This document shows, piece by piece, positions 33,776-43,491 of a stretch of 64,000 bases of DNA (the stretch's first letter is position 1; each line of letters begins with the position of its first letter). The DNA lies in contig CBDHFH010000007.1 in NCBI GenBank assembly GCA_965262455.1, forward strand, positions 1-64,000. Reading direction: 5' to 3'. The translations under genes and the position numbers were made by a program. Source of the stretch: UBA1858 sp965262455 (GTDB taxonomy: Bacteria > Pseudomonadota > Gammaproteobacteria > UBA4575). Under the pieces are notes generated by a model, which saw nothing but the letters and a program-made list of their open reading frames with translations, searched no databases and was not told the DNA's origin.

Positions 33776-35545
33776 CTAATGCCCCTGATACATTTGCTCA
33801 ATTTCTTGCGCAAATAATTGTTTCACTTTTTCTCGCTTCACTTTCAAGGTGGGTGTTAGCAGGCCATTCTCAACAGTCCACTCATCAAATGTTGCAGTGA
33901 TTTTATATACCTGCGCATACCCTGGAAATTCAGACATATATTTAGCAATGCGCTGCAACAAATCCGCTTTAACATCGTCGCTATTGATATTGTCAGGATC
34001 TATCGCTTGCAATTCACACTGTTGTTGATTTAATACCACAATCGCAGACAGGAATGGCTTACGCTCTCCAATTACAATTGCTTGATCAAACAATGGATCG
34101 GCACACACTGCATGTTCAACATCCGCTGGAGGAATTTTCTCTCCGTTTGATAACACAATGATATCTTTCACGCGCCCTGTTATATAGATCACGCCGTTTT
34201 CGATACGCGCAATGTCTCCAGTGTGCAACCAGCCATCTTGGCTAAGCACCTCATCTGTCGCTTGTTGATTACGCCAATAACCTTGCATAATTGAATCACC
34301 ACGCGCCATTAATTCGTTGGATTCTGACAGTTTCACTGCAACGTTATCCAGTGCCTCGCCAACACTGCCGACAATATTTCTATACACGCGATTGGTAGAA
34401 ATCACAGGAGAACTCTCTGTCATCCCATAACCTTGCACGACATTGACTCCCATGCCTAAAAAAAATGCATTTAAATCCTTAGCAAACGCTGCACCTCCTG
34501 CGACTGCAAATTTAAGTTTGCCCCCAAGTCGTGTGCGAATTTTTTTCGCTACTAAGACATCTAGAATTGGCAACAGCAAAAACTTGACTGACCACTTTGC
34601 CATACCATGTTGATAACAATACTTTAGGTAACCGATTGTATGCGCATGTTTAAATAGCATCTGTGCAAAATTTGATTTATCGTTTACTTGTTGAGATATT
34701 TTTGCAAACACTCTTTCATATATGCGCGGCACAGAAATTAGTATTGTGGGCTGCATTATTTGCAAATCTTCTGCCAAATCATCAATTGATCGCGTGTATA
34801 CAATCTCTGCACCATACAGCATCGGCGCATAATAACCTGTTGTTCTCTCGAACGTATGAGATAAAGGTAAAAAAGAAAGCAACCGGTCAGACTCATCCAC
34901 TGGAACAGCTCGCCCACAGCCTGATGCATTGGCCAATAAGTTGCGATGACTCAACACGACACCTTTAGGCCTTCCTGTTGTGCCTGAAGTAAATACGATT
35001 GTTGCCGTTTGCTGACAGTCACAGCCATCGCATATGAATTTATCTGTATTTATTTTGTTTAACTGTTTTGTTAGATCTAACGTGTTAGCAATGGGTTGCG
35101 TGGCAACAATTAATTCTAGCGCTTCAATTTCTTGGATAAAGTTTTTGCTTAATAGTGACTGCTCAACAGTGTTTATAAATAGAATGCGGCAATCAGTATT
35201 GTCTAAAATATAATGAACATTATCTTCTCGATCGTTCGGGTAAAGTGGCACAGTAATAATACCCAAACCAGCGGCGGCCAGATCGATCGCCACCCACATA
35301 ACGGAGTTTGGCAGCATTAATGCAATCCTGTCTCCCTTATTAATGCCTTGTTGTATTAACCATTGCTGTACTGAACTGGCAAGGTCTCGCACTTGTGCCC
35401 AGGAGAAATGATCCCATTTCTGAGTATCATGATTAAACTCTGTGTAAGCATTTTTTTCTGGCGTGAGTTCAACTCGCTGATTAAATGCTGCAGCTAAAGT
35501 GTAAGACTCATCTGCATATGCATTTGGTCTTGTGTTGTGCGTCAT
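33776..35545 (-). CDS. fadD: Long-chain acyl-CoA synthetase (AMP-forming)
   Basis: Activates fatty acids to acyl-CoA with ATP and CoA. 589 residues from the ATG at 35545, which overlaps the preceding stop as TAATG. The AMP-binding signature TIVFTSGTTGRPKGVVLSHR is near residue 180. Later motifs are VQGYGMTESSPVIS, GWLHTGDIARI, and GRVKDIIVLSNGEKIPPADVE near 430. The C-terminal lysine region KVKREKV matches FACS proteins of the AMP-dependent synthetase family. Last gene of the beta-oxidation operon. Confidence 0.92.
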   Translation of the reverse strand: MTHNTRPNAYADESYTLAAAFNQRVELTPEKNAYTEFNHDTQKWDHFSWAQVRDLASSVQQWLIQQGINKGDRIALMLPNSVMWVAIDLAAAGLGIITVPLYPNDREDNVHYILDNTDCRILFINTVEQSLLSKNFIQEIEALELIVATQPIANTLDLTKQLNKINTDKFICDGCDCQQTATIVFTSGTTGRPKGVVLSHRNLLANASGCGRAVPVDESDRLLSFLPLSHTFERTTGYYAPMLYGAEIVYTRSIDDLAEDLQIMQPTILISVPRIYERVFAKISQQVNDKSNFAQMLFKHAHTIGYLKYCYQHGMAKWSVKFLLLPILDVLVAKKIRTRLGGKLKFAVAGGAAFAKDLNAFFLGMGVNVVQGYGMTESSPVISTNRVYRNIVGSVGEALDNVAVKLSESNELMARGDSIMQGYWRNQQATDEVLSQDGWLHTGDIARIENGVIYITGRVKDIIVLSNGEKIPPADVEHAVCADPLFDQAIVIGERKPFLSAIVVLNQQQCELQAIDPDNINSDDVKADLLQRIAKYMSEFPGYAQVYKITATFDEWTVENGLLTPTLKVKREKVKQLFAQEIEQMYQGH

Positions 35546-37010
35546 TAAAGCTGACTCCAACCACCAGCAGCTTTAAACCGATCTCCATTCTGCGCTTGTA
35601 ATTCATTGAGTCTATCGCGCAGCGGCATGACACCAAAAGTTCTCGCATGTTGAATCGGCCCCCCACGAAACGGTGCAAATCCAGTACCAAAAATCACGCC
35701 AGCATCTAGCATGTCAGTATCACTTACAATTTCTTCATCGACACACTTAACTGCTTCATTCACCAAGCTTAATATCAAGCGATCCTGCACTCGCCTGTCT
35801 ATGTTTGTTAGGTGTTTTTTATCTTTTACCACCTTACCATTTTTCCACAAATAAAATCCTTGGCCAGATTTCCTGCCCAGCTCACCTTGATCAAGCTTGT
35901 GTTGTAATCGTTCAGACACAGTTAGGTTAAATGCCTCTGCCAATACTTTACCCACGTGATGACAAATATCGAGCCCCACAACATCCGCTAACTCAACCGG
36001 GCCCATCGGCATACCAAATTCAACAGCGGCATTATCTATGGCCTCTGGCGAGACACCTTCTCCAACCATAATAATCGCTTCCATAATGTAGGGCATTAAA
36101 ATACGGTTAACCAGGAACCCTGGCGATGATTTGACTGGCAATGGCAGACGACTTATTTGCTTAACAAAACTTGCAGCATTATTTAATACATCCTTATCGG
36201 TATGGGATGAAAACACAATCTCAACCAATTGCATTTTTGCTACAGGATTAAAAAAATGTAGTCCAACTAAACGACCTGGATTGTGTAATTTTTCCGACAA
36301 CGCTTCCAGCGGTAAGCTTGAAGTATTAGTAGCAAGAATTGTATGTTCGCTGATGTTTGGTTCCAGTTGCGCGTAAAGCGCCTGTTTAGCCTCTAGATTT
36401 TCATAAATGGCCTCAATGACCACATCTGCTTTGTTTACACCATATGCCTGCGGGTCAGGCATGAGTCGATCTTTAGCAGCTTTAGATAAATGTTTGTCGC
36501 GTATTTTTTTATCAAATAATTGGTGCGCACGTTGGATTGCCGGAGCTATATATTTAGCTTCGCGATCTTGCAGAGTGACATGAAATCCTTGCAAAGCACA
36601 CCACGCGGCAATGTCGCCCCCCATGATGCCTGCTCCAACGACGTGGATATGCTTGGCAGCAAAAGCACTATTCTTGGCCAGCGACTTCATGCGTTCTTGC
36701 AAGGTAAACACGCGCACTAGTTGCTTTGTCGTGGGCGAACCAGTAAATAATTCTGTCACTGAGTTGGCTTCTTGAATAAATTTTTCATTGCGATTAGCAG
36801 AAAACTGCTTCCAACAATTCAATAATTGATACGGCGCAGGATAGTGCTCAGGCAATACTTTCTTTTTTACCTGGTGGCGCATCAAGACAAATGTTAACTG
36901 ACGAAGAATTGGATATCTCGGTAATTTGTTTATCAATGAGGCTTCACGTTTTGCTTTGGCTTTGGCAATCAAACCAACCGCAGTGGCGTTCATTTGTCGC
37001 TTAGGCACAA
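35545..37010 (-). pseudogene. fadJ: FadJ-like 3' part: 3-hydroxyacyl-CoA dehydrogenase domains (frameshifted)
   Basis: Second part of a trifunctional fatty-oxidation alpha subunit. It resumes at VVPKRQMNATAVGLIAKAKA, exactly where the hydratase fragment stops making sense. It continues with the NAD-binding loop HVVGAGIMGGDIAAWCALQG, EAIYENLEAKQALYAQLEP, the catalytic HFFNPVAKMQLVEI block, and the C-terminal hydroxyacyl dehydrogenase domain ending at GWSQL. The frame change is at about 37011-37012. If read as one protein the gene spans 35545-37576 and would encode about 676 residues, close to E. coli FadJ (714). No plausible ribosome-binding site exists for independent translation of this part. 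Confidence 0.85.
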
Positions 37011-37576
37011 CCTGCATCAACAATGCCAAATTTCTTTGCCTGCTTGGCAACAATGACACGCCCAGCCAACATGAGCTGTAATGCAGAGATGTCACCAATA
37101 AGTTCGGGTAATCGAACCAAACCACCGTAGCCTGGATGAATACCAAGCTTGACCTCAGGTAAGCCCAACTTGCATTTTGGTGAATTTTCAGCAACGCGAT
37201 ATGTGCAGGCTAGTGCAAGCTCTAACCCACCACCCAAGCAAAAACCATGTATTAACGCTAAGCTAGGGAAAGGCAGCTGTTCTATAAGTGCAAATACATC
37301 CTGTCCAAAACGGAGTTTCTCAAAGGCTGCTTGAGCACTATCTAAAGTTGTAAATTCATTAATATCCGCACCTGCCAGGAAGCCACTATTTTTGCTTGAA
37401 GTAATAATCAGTCCGGCAGCGCTTTCAGATTGCATATCTTCAACAATTTGCTTGAGCTCTTGCAAAACATGCTTGCTCAGCACATTCGTACTGCTATCAG
37501 ATTTATCCAGATATAACCAAATAATTTCATGCTCATCTTTGTCCAGTCGCCAATGTAAGTAATCATGCTGACTCAT
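37001..37576 (-). pseudogene. fadJ: FadJ-like 5' part: enoyl-CoA hydratase domain (frameshifted)
   Basis: N-terminal crotonase domain of the fatty-oxidation alpha subunit. 191 residues from the ATG at 37576 (MSQHDYLHWRL), which overlaps the thiolase stop as ATGA. Seen: SGFLAGADINEF, HGFCLGGGLELALACTYRVA with the catalytic glutamate, and GLPEVKLGIHPGYGGLVRLP. It reads normally to FGIVDA, then GCA and a stop at 37001, while the homologous continuation VVPKR is in the next frame: one extra G in the minus-strand GG at 37011-37012. Either a true disruption or a sequencing error. Confidence 0.87.
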
Positions 37577-38862
37577 CTGACTGCCTCCACTAGCATGGCG
37601 CCACCTTGACCGCCACCAATACATAACGTCGCAATCCCTTTAGAGGCATTGGTTTGCTGCAACACATGAATCATATGCAACACGATTCTTGCCCCGGTCA
37701 TCCCTACTGGATGACCGCATGCGACAGCACCTCCATGTATATTCAACTTATCAATATCAATTTCACCCCATGCCTTTTTTGTATTCAGTGCTTGTTTACA
37801 ATAATCCGCATCGGCAAACGCGGCCATACAGGCAAGCACTTGCCCAGCAAAGGCCTCGTTTAATTCCCAATAGTCGATATCATCTAACGTAAGTTTATAC
37901 TTCTTAAGTAACGCATCAGTGGCATGCACCGGCCCTAAACCCATTTCCGCGGGATCTAGACCCGCCCAATGGCATGAAGAAAGTTTCGCAATCGGCGCAA
38001 GCGAATATTTTTTTACTGCTTTTTCAGATGCAAGCAACAACCACGCAGCACCATCGCTGATCTGCGCACTGTTACCAGCAGTAATTTTTCCGTAAGGCTT
38101 ATCAAACACGGCTTTTAACTTGGCCAGCTTTTCCACTGTCGAATCGGGTCGTACACCATCGTCGCTTTCGTAGAGCGTGCCATTACTTGCGTACAGCAGA
38201 TCAATCTCGCTGGCAAAAATATTATCTTGTTGTGCTTTAACTAACTGAAGATGACTACGCACTGCAAACTCATCCATCGCCTTTCGACTAATATCAAATC
38301 GGTAGGCGATTTTTTCTGCCGTCTGGCCCATCGACATATTCACAGTAGGATCTGTTAATCCACATAGCAATCCGATTACCGGTTTCAACAGAGCCGGTCT
38401 AAATTGACTAATCACTTTTAACTTGTCAGGGAAAGATTTTGCTTTGCTTAAGTCTGCCAGCCAGTGCACGTACTTATCGTCAAATAGTAGTGGCGCATGA
38501 CTCATCGCCTCCACCCCACCTGCAAGCACTAAATCAGAATGACCCAACTGAATTTGGCTAATGCCTGAATCCAATGCTTGCATGCCTGATGCGCAGTTCC
38601 TTTGCACAGTCCATGCTGGAATAGAATCTGGTAACGCTAATCGCAGCCCCACTAGGCGTGCGATATTGGCTTCATCTGCACGCGGCATGACACAGCCCAA
38701 AATGATTTCATCGATATTTTCTACTTGGACATGTTGACGACTCAACAAGGTTCTGCCAATTGACACTGACATATCAGAGGCAGTAAAGGGACCAGGCCGA
38801 CCACGCGCCTTGAGTATCGGACTACGCAAGCCATCAATCACATAGACGCTCTTAGCACTCAT
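37573..38862 (-). CDS. fadI: Acetyl-CoA acyltransferase (thiolase), FadI-like
   Basis: Last step of beta-oxidation: cleaves 3-ketoacyl-CoA with CoA. 429 residues from the ATG at 38862 (MSAKSVYVIDGL), which overlaps the upstream stop as ATGA; the frame extends 7 codons further up. The nucleophilic cysteine is in RNCASGMQALDSG (near residue 90), and the C-terminal catalytic blocks are NIHGGAVACGHPVGMTGAR and CIGGGQGGAM. The length matches FadI (436) better than FadA (387). Together with the neighbouring FadJ-like gene it would form the beta-oxidation multienzyme complex. Confidence 0.92.
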   Translation of the reverse strand: MSAKSVYVIDGLRSPILKARGRPGPFTASDMSVSIGRTLLSRQHVQVENIDEIILGCVMPRADEANIARLVGLRLALPDSIPAWTVQRNCASGMQALDSGISQIQLGHSDLVLAGGVEAMSHAPLLFDDKYVHWLADLSKAKSFPDKLKVISQFRPALLKPVIGLLCGLTDPTVNMSMGQTAEKIAYRFDISRKAMDEFAVRSHLQLVKAQQDNIFASEIDLLYASNGTLYESDDGVRPDSTVEKLAKLKAVFDKPYGKITAGNSAQISDGAAWLLLASEKAVKKYSLAPIAKLSSCHWAGLDPAEMGLGPVHATDALLKKYKLTLDDIDYWELNEAFAGQVLACMAAFADADYCKQALNTKKAWGEIDIDKLNIHGGAVACGHPVGMTGARIVLHMIHVLQQTNASKGIATLCIGGGQGGAMLVEAVR

Positions 38863-41300
38863 GAGTGATCCCTGCCTTCCCAATATTCAGGGGCAAAATC
38901 ATCAACGGCAAATACTTTCAAACGCGCAGCTTGTGCATTGCGAATCGTGTCTGCCTCCGATTCGTTGATTACGCCGCAAGATACAGCTAAATCTAAATCA
39001 AACTTTTTAATATTGCCTAATCGCCGCGCTCGTTTCACAAGTGTTTCTAATGGTGCCGCATGTATAACTTGTTGCAACGCATCTTCAAGCCAGACCAGTG
39101 ACTCGTCGTCATCTGTAGGCACATAAATATCATCAGTAAGCGCGTCCCGTATCTCCATATCATCCAGCAACATACTTGATATTTCATCATGTAATGTATC
39201 TTTACGCGGAATCTGAGGTTTGCCAAGTGGATAAATAATGATATGCAGTATTTTATTTAATACTCCACCTGGAAAATTATATAGCAGCTCTTGCAAGGCG
39301 AGGTGGAAGCCACGACCACATTCGCGCATTGCCCAATCAACAAATACAATTTCTTTTTCTGGTTCACCTCGATCACGAAAGTGTTTCAGTACAACTGAAG
39401 ATAAATATAAACAACTCAACATATCACCCAAACGGGCAGATACATGTTCGCGACGTTTTATTGAACCACCAAATTTTGTTAATGCAATATCCGCAGCCAA
39501 CGCAAAGTTTGCAGACAGTCGCGTTAAACGTTTGTAATGTGCTGCAACGGAAGTATTAAACGGTGCCTCTACCCAATGCGCCTTAGTGATGCCCAAGAAA
39601 ATACTGCGGCCAATATTTTTAATCACATGCGCTATATGCTGCCAAAATGCATGATCAAATTTTTCTAATGCTACATCCTCATTTTGCTCTGCCAGTGCTT
39701 CCATTTCTTTATATAGCCAAGGATGACAACGCACAGCGCCCTGACCAAAAATAATCATACTGCGCGTAAGAATATTGGCCCCTTCAACAGTTATTGCAAT
39801 TGGCACAGCTTTATAAATGCGTGCAATATTATTGCGTGGGCCAATGCAAATACCCGAGCCGCCGTGAATATCCATTGCATCATCCACAACTTGGCGCATA
39901 CGCTCGGTCAAATGATATTTAACAATGGCTGAGGCCACAGAGGGTTTAGAGCCCTGATCCAATGCTGCAGCTGTGACAGTACGCGCAGCATCCATCATGT
40001 AGGTGTTACCGCCAATGCGACCTAATACTTCTGCAACACCTTCAAACTCTCCAATCGGCATTTTAAATTGAGTACGCACACGCGCATAGGCACCTGTATT
40101 TCGACTGACAAATTTGGCGGCCGCCGTGGCTAATGCTGGCAACGAAATTGCTCTACCATCAGCTAATGACTCCATCAGCATCTTCCAGCCCTTGCCAATC
40201 TGTGCTTGCCCGCCAATCACCCAGTCCATCGGTATAAATACATCTTCACCTTGGGTTGGGCCATTCATAAACGGCACATTCAGTGGCATGTGACGATGAC
40301 CAATAATGACACCCTCAGTATCTGCCGGAATCAAGGCAAGTGTAATACCAATGTTTTCTTCATCACCGAGAATATGATCGGGATCGAGTAATACAAATGC
40401 CAATCCAAGTAACGTGGCGACGGGTGCGAGTGTTATATAGCGCTTGTTCCAGGTCACACGCATACCCAAGGTTTTCTCACCTTGATACTCTTCATAACAT
40501 ACGATGCCACGGTCAGGCATGCTGCCAGCATCCGATCCCGCCTGGGGGCCGGTCAGCGCAAAACAAGGCACTTCTTTACCTTGTGCTAAACGTGGCAAAT
40601 AATAATCACGTTGCTCTTGAGTACCATATTCCAGTAATAGCTTTCCCGGCCCCAATGAATTTGGCACCATTACCGTGACACCGGCGGTTATTGAACGACT
40701 GGCGACTTTCATCACAACGCATGAATGCGCATACGCAGAATACTCTAAACCACCATACACTTTAGGTATGATCATGCCAAAAAATTTATTATCTTTAATA
40801 AATTGCCATGCCTGTTGTGACAGATCAAATTTTTCATTGGTAATCTTCCAGTCATCCAGCATTGCGCATAGTTGTTCTACCGGCCCATCTATAAATGCCT
40901 GCTCATCCTGAGTCAGCTTGGCTGAGGGTGTATCACGCAAGTAGCGCCAGTCAGGGTTGCCAGAAAACAATTCAGCTTCCCACCAAGTAGTCCCTGCTTC
41001 TAACGCTTCTCGTTCAGTATCTGATATCGGAGGTAGCACTTTGCGAAAAGCATGCATGATTTTTTCTGACAGTAACTGCTTACGTAAGGCAGGAACAAAA
41101 GCGATTAGCACAGCAGCTAACAAACCCAACCACAGCACAAGTTTGAGTAGCAATGGAATTTCCGAAATTAAGCTATATATAATCAGCACCGATGTGATCG
41201 ATACAAACAGCCCGGCAATATTAATGTTCAAATAAATTAAATAAGAAACAGCAAACACCAGTAATACTAATAACAACAATTCAATTAATATTATTTGCAT
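38859..41300 (-). CDS. fadE: FadE-type acyl-CoA dehydrogenase
   Basis: First oxidative step of beta-oxidation. 813 residues, almost exactly E. coli FadE (814). Two to three hydrophobic helices occupy about 5-70, then the FAD-dependent dehydrogenase domain with PEDYGGLEYSA-like IPKVYGGLEYSAYAHS, CFALTGPQAGSDAGS (near 250), and MDIHGGSGICIGPRN (near 475), and the C-terminal DUF1974-type region to the end. GGAT lies five bases before the ATG. First gene of the fadE-fadI-fadJ-fadD operon. Confidence 0.94.
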   Translation of the reverse strand: MQIILIELLLLVLLVFAVSYLIYLNINIAGLFVSITSVLIIYSLISEIPLLLKLVLWLGLLAAVLIAFVPALRKQLLSEKIMHAFRKVLPPISDTEREALEAGTTWWEAELFSGNPDWRYLRDTPSAKLTQDEQAFIDGPVEQLCAMLDDWKITNEKFDLSQQAWQFIKDNKFFGMIIPKVYGGLEYSAYAHSCVVMKVASRSITAGVTVMVPNSLGPGKLLLEYGTQEQRDYYLPRLAQGKEVPCFALTGPQAGSDAGSMPDRGIVCYEEYQGEKTLGMRVTWNKRYITLAPVATLLGLAFVLLDPDHILGDEENIGITLALIPADTEGVIIGHRHMPLNVPFMNGPTQGEDVFIPMDWVIGGQAQIGKGWKMLMESLADGRAISLPALATAAAKFVSRNTGAYARVRTQFKMPIGEFEGVAEVLGRIGGNTYMMDAARTVTAAALDQGSKPSVASAIVKYHLTERMRQVVDDAMDIHGGSGICIGPRNNIARIYKAVPIAITVEGANILTRSMIIFGQGAVRCHPWLYKEMEALAEQNEDVALEKFDHAFWQHIAHVIKNIGRSIFLGITKAHWVEAPFNTSVAAHYKRLTRLSANFALAADIALTKFGGSIKRREHVSARLGDMLSCLYLSSVVLKHFRDRGEPEKEIVFVDWAMRECGRGFHLALQELLYNFPGGVLNKILHIIIYPLGKPQIPRKDTLHDEISSMLLDDMEIRDALTDDIYVPTDDDESLVWLEDALQQVIHAAPLETLVKRARRLGNIKKFDLDLAVSCGVINESEADTIRNAQAARLKVFAVDDFAPEYWEGRDHS

Positions 41301-41343
41301 TACTTATCCTACCTTTTGATTAATACTGCATTGCTAGTTAGGG

Positions 41344-42204
41344 TTAACTTATCGAGTCTTCTGAAATATGCAAAACATCATTTGCGTCTAAATATTTCTG
41401 CGCATCATCAGTAATGATGCCGGCCTCATCCCACGGCAGTTTACGATAAAACCCGAGATCATCTTTGCCCAATAGCGGGTATTTGATAATCTCAAAGTAG
41501 GGCGAGTAATCAAAATCACGTGGTGTAATTAAACGCAGATTGCGTTCTTTTAATGAAAACTTTTTATTTTCATCTTGAAATATCAATGGCAAAACGGGAA
41601 AGCGAATAGATGAAAACGAACTCGCAATCATCGTAGAGCAAACGACTTTAGTATGATTTTGTGCATTATGCTCAAATAGACTTGACTGCCAGCGCCGTGG
41701 AATTAATGTCCACCATGGAATCAGAAAACGCGCAAGGTCTAGTAACTGCCTAACATCATAAGGTACACCTAAGTAGCTAGTCGCATGTGTGATAACTTTT
41801 TTTACATCCGCCGGCGAGATGCCTTTGGGTCGACAAATTCGAATATGAAAATCTTTATAATATTTAAGTGGTGTGATGATTGTCCCTTGCCCTAATTGAC
41901 TTTCTATAAGCAGTGGTTCATCAGGTGGGCCATCGTAATATTTCTCTATGCGCGCTTTAGCTTCAGGATCTTGCACATCATACAATCTACCGATATACAA
42001 TGCTGTATGACTCCAGGAGCTTTGAGTAATGACTTTAATTACTTCACTGACACGCAGTCTACCTTCAACCAGCAAAACATCAGCCGGACGGATTTCAAAC
42101 TCCATGCGCAAATAATTCGTCGGCGAGAGTGCTTCTAAGTGTGATTCAGTTAGAAGAAAGCTAATAGCTTTATTCCATGCCCATCGCTTTAAACTTTGTA
42201 GCAT
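41344..42204 (-). CDS. YiiX-like permuted NlpC/P60-type cysteine hydrolase
   Basis: 286 residues of the circularly permuted papain-like (YiiX/NlpC-P60-related) superfamily. The catalytic histidine is probable in QSSWSHTALYIG (about 84-95) and the cysteine in KVVCSTMIASSF (about 187-198). The N-terminal part up to ~35 is amphipathic, with no classical signal peptide. These enzymes act on amide bonds in lipids or peptidoglycan; the substrate is unknown here. AGGAG lies nine bases before the ATG. It follows fadE by about 40 bases in the same direction but is upstream of it. Confidence 0.75.
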   Translation of the reverse strand: MLQSLKRWAWNKAISFLLTESHLEALSPTNYLRMEFEIRPADVLLVEGRLRVSEVIKVITQSSWSHTALYIGRLYDVQDPEAKARIEKYYDGPPDEPLLIESQLGQGTIITPLKYYKDFHIRICRPKGISPADVKKVITHATSYLGVPYDVRQLLDLARFLIPWWTLIPRRWQSSLFEHNAQNHTKVVCSTMIASSFSSIRFPVLPLIFQDENKKFSLKERNLRLITPRDFDYSPYFEIIKYPLLGKDDLGFYRKLPWDEAGIITDDAQKYLDANDVLHISEDSIS

Positions 42205-42402
42205 AGCTAGTGGCTCCTAAAAACTGAATGAATAATCCAAATGATAGATATTTTTTTGCTGCCGAGATGTTAAGTCAGACAATATAATACCAAGACAATT
42301 CGCAAAGCACGAATAATGCGGGCTACCAGCGGCAAATATCAGCAGCCATACTTAGGCATATGAGTTGACAGATTTAATGTGTAGTGAAGGCGAGGTATTG
42401 AT

Positions 42403-42906
42403 TTATATTCGGATTTCCATTCTGTAGTGAGGTATTGGTAAATCCGTGTGAATCTTCTTTACCAGCTTAAAGCCATTTTTTTCATAGAACGTGCATGCAT
42501 CATTACGTGCATTTAACCAACAATCCTGGGCATGATTGTGTTTTGCATAGTCTAATAACGACTGCAGAATCAGACTGCCAACGCCTTGATGTCGATAATT
42601 TTCTGCGACCGCCATGTATCTTATTTGCATCACTAACCGTTCCTGCGGCGTGATTCGACCAACACCAACTATTTCTAGATCATTATTGAGCGCATAACAG
42701 TGGAAAGACGTCGCCTCGTGCTCATCTTGCTCACTTCCTTCAGGTAATTGCAATGGCTTGCGCAGCAGGCGCCATCGAAAATTAAAATAACGCGCAAATT
42801 CATTATCAGTGACAGGTGTTTTAACAATAATAGCGTTCAAAATTGTTTTAACACATTTGTTACAGTTAAATTTTCTGGACCGATGTATCAGGCGAACACA
42901 ACCCAC
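42403..42906 (-). CDS. GNAT-family N-acetyltransferase
   Basis: Acetyl-CoA-dependent acyltransferase, substrate unknown. The acetyl-CoA pyrophosphate-binding block AENYRHQGVGSLILQSLL lies in the C-terminal half, followed by ARNDACTFYEKNGF, typical of GNAT. The frame gives 167 residues, but the start is uncertain: the first ~22 residues (rich in Cys, Arg, Lys) are unlike GNATs, and a TTG at 42840 would give about 145. The longest form overlaps the upstream gene by 19 bases. Confidence 0.83.
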   Translation of the reverse strand: MGCVRLIHRSRKFNCNKCVKTILNAIIVKTPVTDNEFARYFNFRWRLLRKPLQLPEGSEQDEHEATSFHCYALNNDLEIVGVGRITPQERLVMQIRYMAVAENYRHQGVGSLILQSLLDYAKHNHAQDCWLNARNDACTFYEKNGFKLVKKIHTDLPIPHYRMEIRI

Positions 42907-43490
42907 GTGGTGGCAATATATTTAATGCCAGACTCTAGTGTCACACCTCGGTGCTCATGGGTCCAGAAAGGCGGAAATAATAGTAATTTACCGAGCTCTG
43001 GCTTCACTTTTACGTCTTGATACAAAAACTCTGTTTCACCACCCGGACCATCAACATCATTTAAATACCAAATCGCAACCAGTTGTCGATGACTAAACTC
43101 ATGGCTGCCGCCATCAATATGCCAATGATAAAACTCACCGCGATCGGTTCGTTGCAGGCCATATCCCATGTCTTTAAACGGCCCATTAAAATATGGAAAT
43201 TGGTTGCGAAACTCTCGAATCGCAAAGCCTAGTGATTTAAATAGTGCTCGGTCAACGTCATGCCAATGCGATTTGCCACTCACCACTAAATCAGTAGAAC
43301 GTTTAATTGAGGTATTTTCATCTGCTAGTTGGCCTATCCGGCCTTGGTATTGATCTTCTTCATGAGACTCAAATCGCGAAATAACATCTGCACAAAATTC
43401 TTGAGTCAATGCTTGCGGTTTTTCAAATATAAAACTATTTTCTTTGATCTCACTAATTGTGGCTAGTTTGGAGTACTTCCCTTCATTCAT
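42888..43490 (-). CDS. 2OG-Fe(II) oxygenase, prolyl-4-hydroxylase-like
   Basis: 200 residues. The metal-binding HxD is in FYHWHIDGG (about 119-127), the distal histidine in FWTHEHRGV (about 174-182), and a basic co-substrate residue in the following GIKYIATTW (lysine in place of the usual position). Similar to bacterial 2OG-Fe(II) oxygenases of the P4Hc type, which hydroxylate proteins or small molecules. It starts one base after the upstream gene ends and is followed directly by the GNAT gene, suggesting a three-gene operon of unknown role. Confidence 0.85.
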   Translation of the reverse strand: MNEGKYSKLATISEIKENSFIFEKPQALTQEFCADVISRFESHEEDQYQGRIGQLADENTSIKRSTDLVVSGKSHWHDVDRALFKSLGFAIREFRNQFPYFNGPFKDMGYGLQRTDRGEFYHWHIDGGSHEFSHRQLVAIWYLNDVDGPGGETEFLYQDVKVKPELGKLLLFPPFWTHEHRGVTLESGIKYIATTWVVFA

Positions 43491-43491
43491 A

